Shown here piece after piece: positions 32,525-41,102 of a DNA stretch of 64,000 nucleotides (its first letter is position 1; each line of letters starts with the position of its first letter). The translations under genes were made by a program, and so were the position numbers. This DNA is from Paenibacillus oryzae (GTDB lineage: Bacteria; Bacillota; Bacilli; Paenibacillales; Paenibacillaceae), in contig NZ_LYPA01000080.1 in assembly GCF_001675045.1 (NCBI RefSeq), forward strand, positions 310,001-374,000. Reading direction: 5' to 3'. The notes beneath the pieces were generated by a model. The model was not told the origin of the DNA. It saw nothing but the letters and a program-made list of their open reading frames with translations, and did not search any database.

Positions 32525-34327
32525 TTGGAACAGCATGACGAAACGGAACGTACTGCCCACTCCGAAGACCATGCCGGATCCGTCTCTTCGACTCCGCAAT
32601 CCGCAGAGGCGGAAACGCCTTCCGCGGATTTGCCGGAGAAGCCCTGGCTGAAGCATTACCCGGCGGAGGTTCCTCCTTCGCTGGATTACCCCGATATTAA
32701 TGTAGCGAAGTTTCTGCTGGATGCAGCAGAAGCTTATCCCGACAAAATTGCGGTTCATTTTATGGGCAAAAATGTTACCTACCGCAAGCTGAAGGAGGAT
32801 GCGCTTTCCTTAGCCGCAGGGCTGGCCCGGCTCGGCATTGCAAAAGGGGACCGGGTCGCCATTATGCTGCCCAATTGTCCCCAGGCGGTAACGGCGTTTT
32901 ATGGCGTTTTGCTGGCGGGCGCGGTTGTGGTTCAGACCAACCCGCTTTATGTTGAACGCGAGCTTCAGGAGCAGCTTAAGGATAGCGGCGCACGTGCCAT
33001 CATAACGCTGGATTTGCTGTACCCCCGATTGTCCCGCGCTCGCGGAGAACAGCCTCGGGAAGGGCAGCTGCCCGAATTGCTCCATGTTATAGTTACTTCT
33101 ATAAAGGACGGTCTTCCTTTTCCGCTTAACCTTCTATACCCGATCAAGCAGCGCAAAGAGGGAGTTCGTCATAAAATGCCTTACGGTACTGAAGGCGTTC
33201 GGAGCTACAGGGAGTTGATTTCTTCCGGGCGGCGCTTGGAGCTTGAGCAACTGCCAGAGCTTGGAACGGGCGATGAGCTTGCCGCTCTGCAGTACACGGG
33301 AGGTACAACGGGAACTCCGAAGGGCGTCATGCTGACGCATGCCAACATGGTGGCCAACACGCTGCAAATATCTGCCTGGTGCTATAAGCAGAAGCCTGGC
33401 GAAGAAATCTATTTGGCGGCGCTGCCGCTGTTTCATGTATTTGGATTAACGGTATTAATGAATATGTCGGTGCGGAGCGGCGGGAAAATGGTGCTGCTTC
33501 CCCGCTTTGAGCCGGATAAGGTGCTTGAAGCCATCCAGAAGCAAAGACCAACGATTTTTCCCGGAGCTCCTACCATGTATGTTGCCCTTATCAATCGAAA
33601 GGATGCGAATCAATTCGACTTGTCGTCGATTAATGTGTGCATAAGCGGCTCCGCTGCGCTGCCTCTGGAAATTCAGGACAGCTTTGAGCTGTTGACGGGC
33701 GGGCGTTTGATTGAAGGCTACGGCTTGACCGAGGCTTCGCCCGTTACTCATGCCAATCCCATCTGGGGAAGGCGCAAAATCGGCACGATTGGCCTTCCTT
33801 TGCCCGATACGGAAGCCGCCATTATGAATCCTGTGACTGGCGAGCGTCTTCCCCCGGGACAACTGGGGGAGCTGGTGATCAAAGGCCCGCAGGTGATGAA
33901 GGGATATTGGGGCCGTCCGGCTGAAAGCGAGGGAGCGTTCAACGATGGCTGGCTGCGGACGGGTGATTACGCATCGATGGACGAGGAGGGATATTTTGCG
34001 ATCAAGGACCGGTTAAAAGACGTCATTATCGCGGGCGGCTACAACATTTATCCTCGCGAAGTAGAGGAGGTGCTGTTCGAGCATCCGGCAGTGAAGGAAG
34101 CCGCAGTGGCTGGCATGAAGGATCAATACCGGGGTGAAAGCGTAAAGGCTTTTATTGTGCTGAAGGACGGCTGGCAGGTATCCCCGTCTCAACTGGACCG
34201 ATGGTGCCGGGATCGTCTTGCTGCCTACAAGGTGCCGCATCGTTATATTTTCAAGGAATCGCTGCCCAAAACCATGATTGGCAAGGTGCTGCGCCGCAAG
34301 CTTTCCGAGGATGAAGAGAATGTATAA
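32525..34327 (+). CDS. Long-chain fatty acid-CoA ligase
   Basis: A 600-residue AMP-forming acyl-CoA synthetase. It contains the P-loop YTGGTTGTPKGVMLTH (about 259-274), GYGLTEASP (about 399), the TGDYASMDEEGYF hinge region and the C-terminal catalytic-lysine segment PKTMIGKVLRRKL. It activates fatty acids for the beta-oxidation enzymes encoded just upstream. TTG 32525 follows GGGGGAG with 7-nt spacing. An N-terminal Ala/Glu/Ser-rich extension of about 40 residues precedes the enzyme. It resembles LcfA/LcfB of Bacillus but I cannot decide between them. Confidence 0.93.
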   Translation: MEQHDETERTAHSEDHAGSVSSTPQSAEAETPSADLPEKPWLKHYPAEVPPSLDYPDINVAKFLLDAAEAYPDKIAVHFMGKNVTYRKLKEDALSLAAGLARLGIAKGDRVAIMLPNCPQAVTAFYGVLLAGAVVVQTNPLYVERELQEQLKDSGARAIITLDLLYPRLSRARGEQPREGQLPELLHVIVTSIKDGLPFPLNLLYPIKQRKEGVRHKMPYGTEGVRSYRELISSGRRLELEQLPELGTGDELAALQYTGGTTGTPKGVMLTHANMVANTLQISAWCYKQKPGEEIYLAALPLFHVFGLTVLMNMSVRSGGKMVLLPRFEPDKVLEAIQKQRPTIFPGAPTMYVALINRKDANQFDLSSINVCISGSAALPLEIQDSFELLTGGRLIEGYGLTEASPVTHANPIWGRRKIGTIGLPLPDTEAAIMNPVTGERLPPGQLGELVIKGPQVMKGYWGRPAESEGAFNDGWLRTGDYASMDEEGYFAIKDRLKDVIIAGGYNIYPREVEEVLFEHPAVKEAAVAGMKDQYRGESVKAFIVLKDGWQVSPSQLDRWCRDRLAAYKVPHRYIFKESLPKTMIGKVLRRKLSEDEENV

Positions 34328-34407
34328 AAGGTTTATCGGCCCTATTTCCGAACGCCAATAAGAAAGCGCTACCGAAATGTTCACTTTCATAATTGATTTT
34401 AAACTGT

Positions 34408-34413
34408 TATAAT
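34408..34413 (+). promoter_or_regulatory. Probable -10 box of the 62-aa protein gene
   Basis: TATAAT at 34408-34413, with only a weak -35 17 nt upstream (TTTCAT). It implies a leader of about 135 nt with a TTGCGG/CCGCAA hairpin before the small gene at 34555. The rest of 34328-34554 shows no gene. Confidence 0.4.
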
Positions 34414-34554
34414 AGTAAGAAAAATGAAAACATTGTGACTCATTGGCCATGGAGTTGCCGTACCGAGCGGGGGGTTATTGCGGTGTCAAAGCCGCAAACG
34501 TTCTCGGATCATGCTGTTTAGGACGACCATCCATCGTATAAGGGAGGAGATTTC

Positions 34555-34743
34555 ATGGCGAAGCATAGCCAGAATGAAGTCAAGGAAAGCCTGAAGGAAC
34601 TGACGAGGATTTTTCAGCCTAAGGACCCGCGGAAATTTGTGAAGGATTATATTCGCAAATACCGAATCACTGGTGGATACGAAGATGAATTAACCTCTCT
34701 AGTAGAGGATGAACTCGGCAGGCTAAATTCCTCGGTGGGATGA
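34555..34743 (+). CDS. Small hypothetical protein (62 aa)
   Basis: A charged, helical protein with DPRKFVKDYIRKYRITGGYEDELTSLVEDELGRL. It is well set up for expression: AGGGAGGAG ribosome binding site, a preceding -10 box and a following terminator, so it is likely a real gene. It has no membrane segment, Cys or recognisable DNA-binding motif, and I do not recognise its family. It forms its own transcription unit between the fad operon and the iron-uptake operon. Confidence 0.7.
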   Translation: MAKHSQNEVKESLKELTRIFQPKDPRKFVKDYIRKYRITGGYEDELTSLVEDELGRLNSSVG

Positions 34744-34757
34744 ATCATAATGAATAT

Positions 34758-34797
34758 AGGCTTTGTCGGCGTCTCTGTACGCTGGCAAAGCCTTTTT
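34758..34797 (+). terminator. Intrinsic terminator of the 62-aa gene
   Basis: Arms 34758-34771 and 34780-34793 pair with two mismatches or wobbles around an 8-nt loop, followed by TTTTT. Confidence 0.8.
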
Positions 34798-34845
34798 GTT
34801 TCCGGACAAGTCACAAAAACGATATCATAAATGCTAAAAAGTGCA

Positions 34846-34874
34846 TTGCATTAACGGAATAAATAAACTATACT
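34846..34874 (+). promoter_or_regulatory. Sigma-A promoter of the siderophore permease operon
   Basis: TTGCAT (34846-34851), 17-nt spacer, TATACT (34869-34874). The Fur box starts 11 nt later, the same geometry as in the flavodoxin operon. Confidence 0.65.
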
Positions 34875-34884
34875 TCTTTTTAGT

Positions 34885-34903
34885 GATAATGAGAATTGAT
34901 ATC
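34885..34903 (+). promoter_or_regulatory. Fur box
   Basis: The 19-mer starting GATAATGAGAATT matches the classical Fur consensus at 15 of 19 positions. It lies between the promoter and the first permease gene. Confidence 0.75.
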
Positions 34904-34919
34904 ATCCGAAGGAGACGTT

Positions 34920-35975
34920 ATGGCTAATTTACATCAGAGCAATCCCGCTTTGAAGCGCGGAGACCATCAAAAGCTCAAAAGCCGTCCATGGGCAGCAACG
35001 CTCATTATTTTTGGCGGCATTGCGGCTTTAATTTTTGGATTAGGGCTGTCGGTATCATTTGGAGCCGCGGATATCAAGTTTGCAATTGTGTGGGAAGCGA
35101 TCTTTCGTTTTAACCCGGACATACCGGATCATCATGTCATATGGGAGCTGCGTCTGCCCCGCATTATTGGCGGCGCTATGGTTGGAGCCAGCTTTGCGGT
35201 AGCGGGCGCCATCATGCAGGGGATGACGCGAAATCCGCTTGCAGATTCCGGCTTGCTTGGTTTGAATGCGGGAGCCGGCTTTGCGTTGGCTATTTGTTTT
35301 GCTTTTTTTCCGGGTTTGCCTTTTATGTATATCATTATGTTCTGTTTTCTTGGCGCAGGTATTGCGGCGGGATTGGTTTACGGTATCGGAGCGCTGGCCA
35401 AAGGCGGCTTAACCCCGATGCGTCTGGTGCTGGCGGGCGCAGCGCTCAGCGCTTTGCTTAGCGCTCTTAGCGAAGGAATCTCTTTATTGTTCCGGGTTGG
35501 CCAGGATATCGCGTTTTGGTACGCCGGAGGCCTGGCGGGAACCAAGTGGCTGCAATTGAAAATTATGCTGCCCTGGATAACCGCTGCAATCGCGGGCGCA
35601 ATCGCTTTATCACGTTCGGTTACTCTGCTTAGTCTGGGCGAGGATATTGCCAGAGGGCTGGGGCAGCGCACTAAACTGATCAAGCTTGCATGCGCCATCA
35701 TCGTGCTGATCCTTGCCGGATCGGCGGTTTCTGTTGTTGGAGCCGTTGGTTTTGTCGGTCTGATTATTCCCCATCTCACTCGCAAGCTTGTGGGAGTGGA
35801 CTATCGCTGGATCATTCCTTGCTCTGCCGTGCTTGGAAGCCTGTTGGTCGTGTTCGCAGACCTTGCGGCACGGATGGTTAACCCGCCTGAGGAAACGCCG
35901 GTTGGCGCTTTGATCGCATTGATTGGCGTTCCGTTTTTCCTCTATCTGGCGCGTAAGGAAAGGAGGGAGCTGTAG
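34920..35975 (+). CDS. Iron-siderophore ABC transporter permease (FecCD family)
   Basis: A 351-residue, largely hydrophobic protein with about nine to ten membrane helices. It shows the FecCD hallmarks RLPRIIGGAMVGASFAVAGAIMQGMTRNPLAD near residues 75-110 and VGAVGFVGLIIPHLTRKLVG near 275-295 (ATPase contact). The start is ATG 34920 behind GAAGGAG; the frame runs open to 34896 without a site. It pairs with the next permease as a heterodimer. A Fur box upstream indicates iron-repressed expression. No binding protein or ATPase gene is adjacent. Confidence 0.92.
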   Translation: MANLHQSNPALKRGDHQKLKSRPWAATLIIFGGIAALIFGLGLSVSFGAADIKFAIVWEAIFRFNPDIPDHHVIWELRLPRIIGGAMVGASFAVAGAIMQGMTRNPLADSGLLGLNAGAGFALAICFAFFPGLPFMYIIMFCFLGAGIAAGLVYGIGALAKGGLTPMRLVLAGAALSALLSALSEGISLLFRVGQDIAFWYAGGLAGTKWLQLKIMLPWITAAIAGAIALSRSVTLLSLGEDIARGLGQRTKLIKLACAIIVLILAGSAVSVVGAVGFVGLIIPHLTRKLVGVDYRWIIPCSAVLGSLLVVFADLAARMVNPPEETPVGALIALIGVPFFLYLARKERREL

Positions 35976-35977
35976 AA

Positions 35978-37012
35978 ATGTCCATGGTTACGGCTTCTCA
36001 GGTAGAGCAACAAAAGGTAAAACGAGGAATGCTTGTTGTCGGCATATTGGTCGCACTTATTATTATTGTATTTATTATTAGCATGAATACGGGACATATC
36101 CGGCTTTCTCCCCTTGATGTGATAAAAACGCTGTTTGGTTACGGAACGCATAACCAAAGCTTGATCCTGTTTCAGTTTCGTTTGCCGCGTATCGTTATTG
36201 CAGTGCTGATCGGGGCTGGGCTTTCAGTATCCGGCGCCATTATGCAGGGCATTTCCCGGAATGCGCTTGCTGATCCCGGCATTCTTGGCATTAATGCGGG
36301 CGCCGGACTGATGGTGATGCTGTTTATCTTTTATTTTCCAACGACAACAGCTGCGCCGCCGTTTATGCTGCCTCTGCTGGCACTTCTTGGAGCCGGCTTA
36401 ACGGCTGTACTTATTTTTTCATTGTCCTACAAGCGCGGAGAAGGTATAACGCCAACCCGGCTGCTTTTGACCGGTATCGCGGTGGCTGCGGGCATTAGTG
36501 CGGCCATGATTGTTCTGACGCTCAAGCTGGACCCAGACAAATATCAATTTGTTGCAACGTGGATGGCCGGCAGCATCTGGGGAACGACCTGGAAGTATGT
36601 TTATGCGCTTTTGCCCTGGATTTTTGTGCTGATTCCGTATGTCATGATTAAAGCCCGTACTCTTAACGTGCTTAATCTTGGCGATGCAACGGCAAAAGGC
36701 CTGGGCGCCCATGTGAGTAAGGAGCAGCTGAAGCTGATTGGCGCAGGGGTTGGCCTTGCTGGCGCTTGCGTTGCAATTAGCGGCTCCATTGGCTTTGTAG
36801 GTTTGATTGGTCCCCATCTGGCGCGCAGGCTGGTTGGCTCCAATCATCGGTTTGTATTGCCAGCATCCGCTTTTCTGGGCGCATTGCTTGTGCTTACGGC
36901 GGATTTGCTGGGCCGTTCCATCTTGCAGCCGAAGGAAGTGCCTGTAGGCATCGTGGTAGCGGTTATCGGGGCGCCGTATTTCCTTTATTTGCTGGCAAGA
37001 TCCAAATCTTGA
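35978..37012 (+). CDS. Iron-siderophore ABC transporter permease, second subunit (FecCD family)
   Basis: A 344-residue FecCD permease with RLPRIVIAVLIGAGLSVSG, GAIMQGISRNALADPG and GSIGFVGLIGPHLARRLVG. It starts 2 nt after the first permease, with GGAGGGAG inside the end of that gene. The two subunits would form the channel of a siderophore importer similar to FeuBC. With no local ATPase it probably uses a shared one (as Bacillus FeuABC uses YusV); this is inferred from known systems. Confidence 0.92.
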   Translation: MSMVTASQVEQQKVKRGMLVVGILVALIIIVFIISMNTGHIRLSPLDVIKTLFGYGTHNQSLILFQFRLPRIVIAVLIGAGLSVSGAIMQGISRNALADPGILGINAGAGLMVMLFIFYFPTTTAAPPFMLPLLALLGAGLTAVLIFSLSYKRGEGITPTRLLLTGIAVAAGISAAMIVLTLKLDPDKYQFVATWMAGSIWGTTWKYVYALLPWIFVLIPYVMIKARTLNVLNLGDATAKGLGAHVSKEQLKLIGAGVGLAGACVAISGSIGFVGLIGPHLARRLVGSNHRFVLPASAFLGALLVLTADLLGRSILQPKEVPVGIVVAVIGAPYFLYLLARSKS

Positions 37013-37033
37013 TAACAGAAAGGAAGGATTGGA

Positions 37034-38074
37034 ATGAATGAGCAGCTGGAGCTGTTTGACGTAACGATTATCGGAGGCGGGCCTGCAGGCCTTTATTCCG
37101 CTTTTTATAGCGGTATGAGAGAAATGAAAACAAAGCTGATTGAAGCACAGGAGGAGCTTGGCGGGCGCATGCTGATTTATCCTGAAAAAATTATTTGGGA
37201 TGTAGGAGGCGTGACGCCAACCCGTTGTGAAAATCTGATCAAGCAGCTGGTGGAGCAGGGAAAAACCTTTGATCCAACCATTGTGCTAGGCCAGCAAATC
37301 GTTAGTCTGGATCGTCAAGAGGACGGCACCTTTATTTTGACCGCCAACAACGGGGAAAAGCATCATACGCGCGCTATCGTTATGGCTTGCGGCTACGGCA
37401 TTCGCAAAATGGCGAAGCTGGAAATCGAAGGCGCTGAACGCTACGAGGTGAGTAATCTCTATTATACGGTTCAGGATATAGAGACCTTCCGGGGCAAGCA
37501 TGTGTTGATTTCCGGCGGCGGCGACTCGGCAGTGGATTGGGCCAACGAATTGGAGCCTTTGGCTGCAAGCGTTACCGTTGTACACCGGCGCGACGCTTTT
37601 GGCGGTCTGGAGCGTAATGTAACCCGTATGAAGGAGTCTTCGGTGCGAGTGCTGACGCCTTACGCCTTGCAGGCGTTAAGCAGCAGTGACGGAGCGCAAA
37701 TCGACAAGGTGACGATTCAGCATGTCGAGACAGAGGAGCAGCATCAGTTGAATGTGGACGCCGTTATTGTCAATCACGGTATGAGGAGTGATTTTGGTCC
37801 AATCCGCGATTGGGGATTAGATATGGGCGAGTGGAAAGCCAATGTAACCCACAAAATGGAAACCAATATACCGGGTATTTTTGGCGCAGGGGACTTCGTT
37901 GGTTTTGAAGGCAAGGTAGGTTTGATTGCGGGCACGTTCACCGATGCTGTATTGGCATTAAACAGCGTTAAGATATATCTGGACCCTGAAGCCACTCCTT
38001 ATGGCTATGTTTCCTCCCATAACGACCGCTTTAAAGAAAAAAACAAACAGCTTGAAGAGCTGCAAAAAGTATAA
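37034..38074 (+). CDS. Ferredoxin-NADP(+) reductase-like flavoprotein (YumC/YcgT type)
   Basis: A 346-residue two-dinucleotide-domain flavoprotein: FAD motif GGGPAGLYSAF (about 14-24), NADPH motif SGGGDSAVDWANEL (about 160-173) and C-terminal GIFGAGDFVGFEGKVGLIAGTFTDAV. It lacks the CxxC of thioredoxin reductase, which fits the YumC/YcgT type of ferredoxin-NADP reductase. ATG 37034 follows GAAAGGAAGG, 21 nt after the second permease. In this Fur-box operon it may supply electrons for reductive iron release from imported siderophore, or reduce the flavodoxin encoded elsewhere in the window (inference). Confidence 0.88.
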   Translation: MNEQLELFDVTIIGGGPAGLYSAFYSGMREMKTKLIEAQEELGGRMLIYPEKIIWDVGGVTPTRCENLIKQLVEQGKTFDPTIVLGQQIVSLDRQEDGTFILTANNGEKHHTRAIVMACGYGIRKMAKLEIEGAERYEVSNLYYTVQDIETFRGKHVLISGGGDSAVDWANELEPLAASVTVVHRRDAFGGLERNVTRMKESSVRVLTPYALQALSSSDGAQIDKVTIQHVETEEQHQLNVDAVIVNHGMRSDFGPIRDWGLDMGEWKANVTHKMETNIPGIFGAGDFVGFEGKVGLIAGTFTDAVLALNSVKIYLDPEATPYGYVSSHNDRFKEKNKQLEELQKV

Positions 38075-38090
38075 AGCTGAAATGGGTACA

Positions 38091-38126
38091 AAGCCCGGCC
38101 TTCTTAATGAAGCCTGGCTTTTTCTT
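38091..38126 (+). terminator. Intrinsic terminator of the iron-uptake operon
   Basis: AAGCCCGGCCTTC (38091-38103) pairs with GAAGCCTGGCTT (38109-38120) around TTAAT, followed by a T-rich run. Confidence 0.85.
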
Positions 38127-38235
38127 TTTTTGGTCGCTCAATAGAATATGGGCATGAGTTCCTTCTTTGTGGAATAGGGTAGCATATACCCCCAGATTCT
38201 GCTATTGGGCATGACGAAGAAGGAGGCTGGCAAAC

Positions 38236-38988
38236 ATGTCGGTGGAGCTTAAGACGAGAGAGCATATCAGGGGAATACGCAAGGCGGGCCGTATAGTTGC
38301 GGCCTGCCATAAAGCGTTGTCCAGACGTCTTGCGCCTGGAGTAACCACGCTCGAAATTGACCGGTTTGTTGAACGCTTTATGCTGGACAGGGGAGCGCAG
38401 CCCGCGCAAAAGGGCTACAAGGGTTATCCATACGCGATTTGCGCGTCCGTTAACGACGTGGTTTGCCACGGTTTTCCCGATGCTGAGCCGCTGGAGGCTG
38501 GCGATATCGTGACTATTGATATGGTGGCGGATTTGAATGGATGGAAGGCGGATTCCGCCTGGAGCTATAGCATTGGTAAAACAAGCGCTTCTACAGGCAA
38601 GCTGCTTAAGGCAGCCAAGGATGCAATGCTGGAAGGCATCAAAAAGGCGGTGCCTGGCAATCATGTCGGAGATATTGGTCATGCGGTGCAAACTCGGGCG
38701 GAGCGTCATGGCTTTTGTGTTGTGCCCATGTTTGTGGGGCATGGCATTGGCCGCAGCATGCACGAATATCCTGATGTTGACCATATGGGACCTCCAGGGC
38801 AAGGCGTCGTTCTGGAAGAAGGCATGGTTATTACGGTCGAGCCGATTGTTACGACTGGCCGTCCTGATATCCTCATCGGGCGGGACGGCTGGACGGCGCG
38901 CACGGTAGACGGCGGATGGGCGGCCCAGTTTGAGCATACCATTGCGGTGACAAAGGATGGGCCGATTGTGCTTACCCGTTGGGATTAA
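38236..38988 (+). CDS. map: Methionine aminopeptidase, type I
   Basis: A 250-residue enzyme that removes N-terminal Met. The five metal ligands can be placed: Asp in VTIDMVADL, Asp in KADSAWS, His in GHGIGRSMHE, Glu in ITVEPIV and Glu in AQFEHTIAV, plus the HGFP substrate motif. ATG 38236 lies behind a GAAGAAGGAGG-type site. It is a single-gene unit, not near ribosomal genes, so it may be a second copy in the genome, as YflG is in Bacillus (inference). Its last 17 nt overlap the end of the convergent glycosyltransferase gene. Confidence 0.94.
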   Translation: MSVELKTREHIRGIRKAGRIVAACHKALSRRLAPGVTTLEIDRFVERFMLDRGAQPAQKGYKGYPYAICASVNDVVCHGFPDAEPLEAGDIVTIDMVADLNGWKADSAWSYSIGKTSASTGKLLKAAKDAMLEGIKKAVPGNHVGDIGHAVQTRAERHGFCVVPMFVGHGIGRSMHEYPDVDHMGPPGQGVVLEEGMVITVEPIVTTGRPDILIGRDGWTARTVDGGWAAQFEHTIAVTKDGPIVLTRWD

Positions 38989-40006
38989 GCAGTGTGAAAA
39001 TAAACGATTTCTGGCTCCAGTAGCTAAGCAGGAAAAGTGGAATTTCCGTTAAAATTTTGGCAAGGGGCAGCGGTATGCCAGCCTTTTTGTAGAGCAGGAA
39101 CAGCAGCAAGTAGTTCAGGCAGGCAATCAGCACCGCCAGCAATGCATACCTCGGAAAGGCCGTTCGATGGCGTATGCCGCTCTCCTTGAAAAAAACAACA
39201 TTTCGATTTAAGGTATAGTTCAGCAAGGCGCTGATACAACGCACTCCCCAAACGGCCAATATGAGGCTGGAGCTAAGACTGTGCAGAAGAAGAACCAGAA
39301 CGAAGTCGACGGCTCCGGATATAAGCGATGACCCGCTGAATTTGAGAAAAGGGAGATACACGCTGGCTGAATCCGCTATCGGGCGGAAATGAGAGGATTC
39401 ATTGTTGTTTAAATAGACGGTATCAATGGTTATTTCTTTAATGGCATACCCGTATTTGGCTGCGGTCAGTAAAACATTCATTTCATATTCGAAGCGCTCT
39501 CCCGGAACCTCAAGAAGAAAATCCAGCATGTCGGTTGAGTAGCCTCTAAGCCCGGTTTGCGTATCGTGGATCTTAACGCCGGTACTGCGGGCATAGACAA
39601 AGCGGGTTGCCGAATTGCCGAATCGGCTGCGCAGCGGAACTTTTCCGCTAAAACGGCGGCCTCCAAGCACCATGGATCGGCTATCGGGCTCCACGCAGGA
39701 GCCTACCCTCATAATATCCTTGGGCAAATGTTGTCCATCGCTATCCGCGCATACCACTTCTCCGCTTGCTCCGATTCCCTTCAAATAGGAAAAGCCTGTT
39801 TTGAGCGCGCACCCCTTGCCTCGATTGGTCTCATGGGTCAGCACGATGCAGCCCATCCTGGAGGCAGTCTGGAACAGCTCTTCATAACATGCGCCGCTGC
39901 CATCGTCCACGATGATGATGCCAGGCTGCGGGTTGGTCTCCTTCAAGCTTTCAATTAATGCAATCATCCGCATATCGGGCTCATAAGCCGGTATTAACAC
40001 ATACAT
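38972..40006 (-). CDS. GT2 glycosyltransferase fused to a GtrA-like membrane domain
   Basis: A 344-residue protein. The N-terminal GT-A domain (1 to about 215) has IIVDDGSG, NRGKGCALKTGF, the metal motif DSDGQH and HDTQTGLRGYS, as in dolichol- or polyprenyl-phosphate sugar transferases. The C-terminal part (about 220-344) has four membrane helices of GtrA type with YTLNRNVVFF. It probably makes or flips a polyprenyl-phosphate sugar for wall or surface glycan decoration. ATG 40006 lies 9 nt behind GGGAGG. It is 41 nt downstream of the broken phosphodiester-glycosidase gene and probably in one operon with it. Confidence 0.9.
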   Translation of the reverse strand: MYVLIPAYEPDMRMIALIESLKETNPQPGIIIVDDGSGACYEELFQTASRMGCIVLTHETNRGKGCALKTGFSYLKGIGASGEVVCADSDGQHLPKDIMRVGSCVEPDSRSMVLGGRRFSGKVPLRSRFGNSATRFVYARSTGVKIHDTQTGLRGYSTDMLDFLLEVPGERFEYEMNVLLTAAKYGYAIKEITIDTVYLNNNESSHFRPIADSASVYLPFLKFSGSSLISGAVDFVLVLLLHSLSSSLILAVWGVRCISALLNYTLNRNVVFFKESGIRHRTAFPRYALLAVLIACLNYLLLFLLYKKAGIPLPLAKILTEIPLFLLSYWSQKSFIFTLLNPNG

Positions 40007-40047
40007 GTTCGCCAGCCTCCCTGTTGTCGTGACCTTCCGCTGACCCT

Positions 40048-40995
40048 TTATTCAGCCACATAGAGAATATCGCTGACGCCGCGTTCCTTTTCTTTACCGG
40101 AGGGGCGATTGACCACTCTGCCGTTAAAATACATGGTCGAGGAGCCTCACCCGTCCAGATTATAGGCTTCCGATGCGCCAAGCTTCACAAAAAGGTCGGC
40201 CAATTCATTCAGGGTCATACCGCGGCTATAACCTCGGCTTCGGCCGTCAACGACAATGAACAGGTAGTGACCAGAATCAATAATACCGAAGGCTGTTCGA
40301 GGATTGGCATCTTCGATGGAGCGGTTGCCAAAGTTGGTATCAATGGCGACTTGGTCCAGACCGTCCTTGGCTTTACCGTCCGCTACAAGCGCCGGGCCAA
40401 AAGAGTAGGTATGCAATACCTTGCGGGCAAGCAAATCCCGGGATGCAACCGAGTTTTCATTGAAGATCTCAACCGAGCCGTCGCGGAAAATAGCCATGGC
40501 GTCCCTGACAGGTTCGTCGCGGTACAAGACGCCGTTACGGATGATGACTCCATCGTCGCGGAAGCCGTAATAATCGCCGTTAATGGCAAATAAGGCTCCG
40601 TTGTTTTCTGCGATGGCCGAAGTCGGTTCAATAATATTGCGGCCAAAGCTGTTTTTGGCAAAGGCGGCGCTCAGGCTGGATAAGTCCGATAACTCTACAT
40701 CAGCCACATAATAGGTGATCCGATCATCTCCCTCGCCTTCCTGCACCTCGCGAATAGCTATGCTAATATCATCACTGGCATAATTCCAGTCGTCCTTAAC
40801 AATGGAGCCGGAAGATTTGTCTTCTTCAGCTCCACCGGCAGAGCCATCCGTATCGGCAGCAATGGGGGAAGGCGTCACGACAAGCTCGACATGTTCAATC
40901 AGATAACGGTCAGCGAGCAAGTAGAGTGCAGCCATAACCGCCAGCAGCAAACCTCCCAGCGATAGCAGAAGCTTTTTTTTCAACCTTCGTTTTAT
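40048..40995 (-). pseudogene. Phosphodiester glycosidase (NAGPA-domain) gene with in-frame TGA and lost start codon
   Basis: A membrane-anchored protein (helix near the N-terminus) with a NAGPA/DUF2233 domain: LFAINGDYYGFRDDGVIIRNG, TAFGIIDSGHYLFIVVDGR and NLADLFVKLGASEAYNLDG-type ending. The family continues with DGGGSSTM. Here that motif is DG-stop-GSSTM: a TGA (40149-40147) replaces the expected GGA, and the frame then carries on with GSSTMYFNGRVVNRPSGKEK to a TAA at 40048. The ideal start position, 8 nt behind AGGAGG (41009-41004), is ATA (40995) instead of ATG; the next possible start is TTG 40983. Two point changes suggest recent inactivation. A stop at residue 279 of 311 removes the catalytic-side tail. 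Confidence 0.8.
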
Positions 40996-41102
40996 GGCTA
41001 TCGCCTCCTAATCCTATAACTGCTTGCTAGAAGCATATTCGTTATTGTGAAGGGGGAAGGTTAAGGCTTTCTGAAGACTGACTGAATGTTTGCTGAGTGT
41101 TT

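Noticed and set aside
34420..34554. Riboswitch or structured leader before the 62-aa gene
   Set aside because: Only one short hairpin (TTGCGG/CCGCAA) is visible, with no recognisable riboswitch core.
40147..40149. Selenocysteine or other UGA recoding in the glycosidase gene
   Set aside because: The family has Gly, not Cys or Sec, at this place; no SECIS-like hairpin was seen right after the TGA; and the start codon is also damaged.
39981..40181. 66-codon minus-strand frame between the glycosidase and glycosyltransferase genes
   Set aside because: It is out of frame with both, has no ribosome binding site, and overlaps the genuine end of the glycosidase frame.
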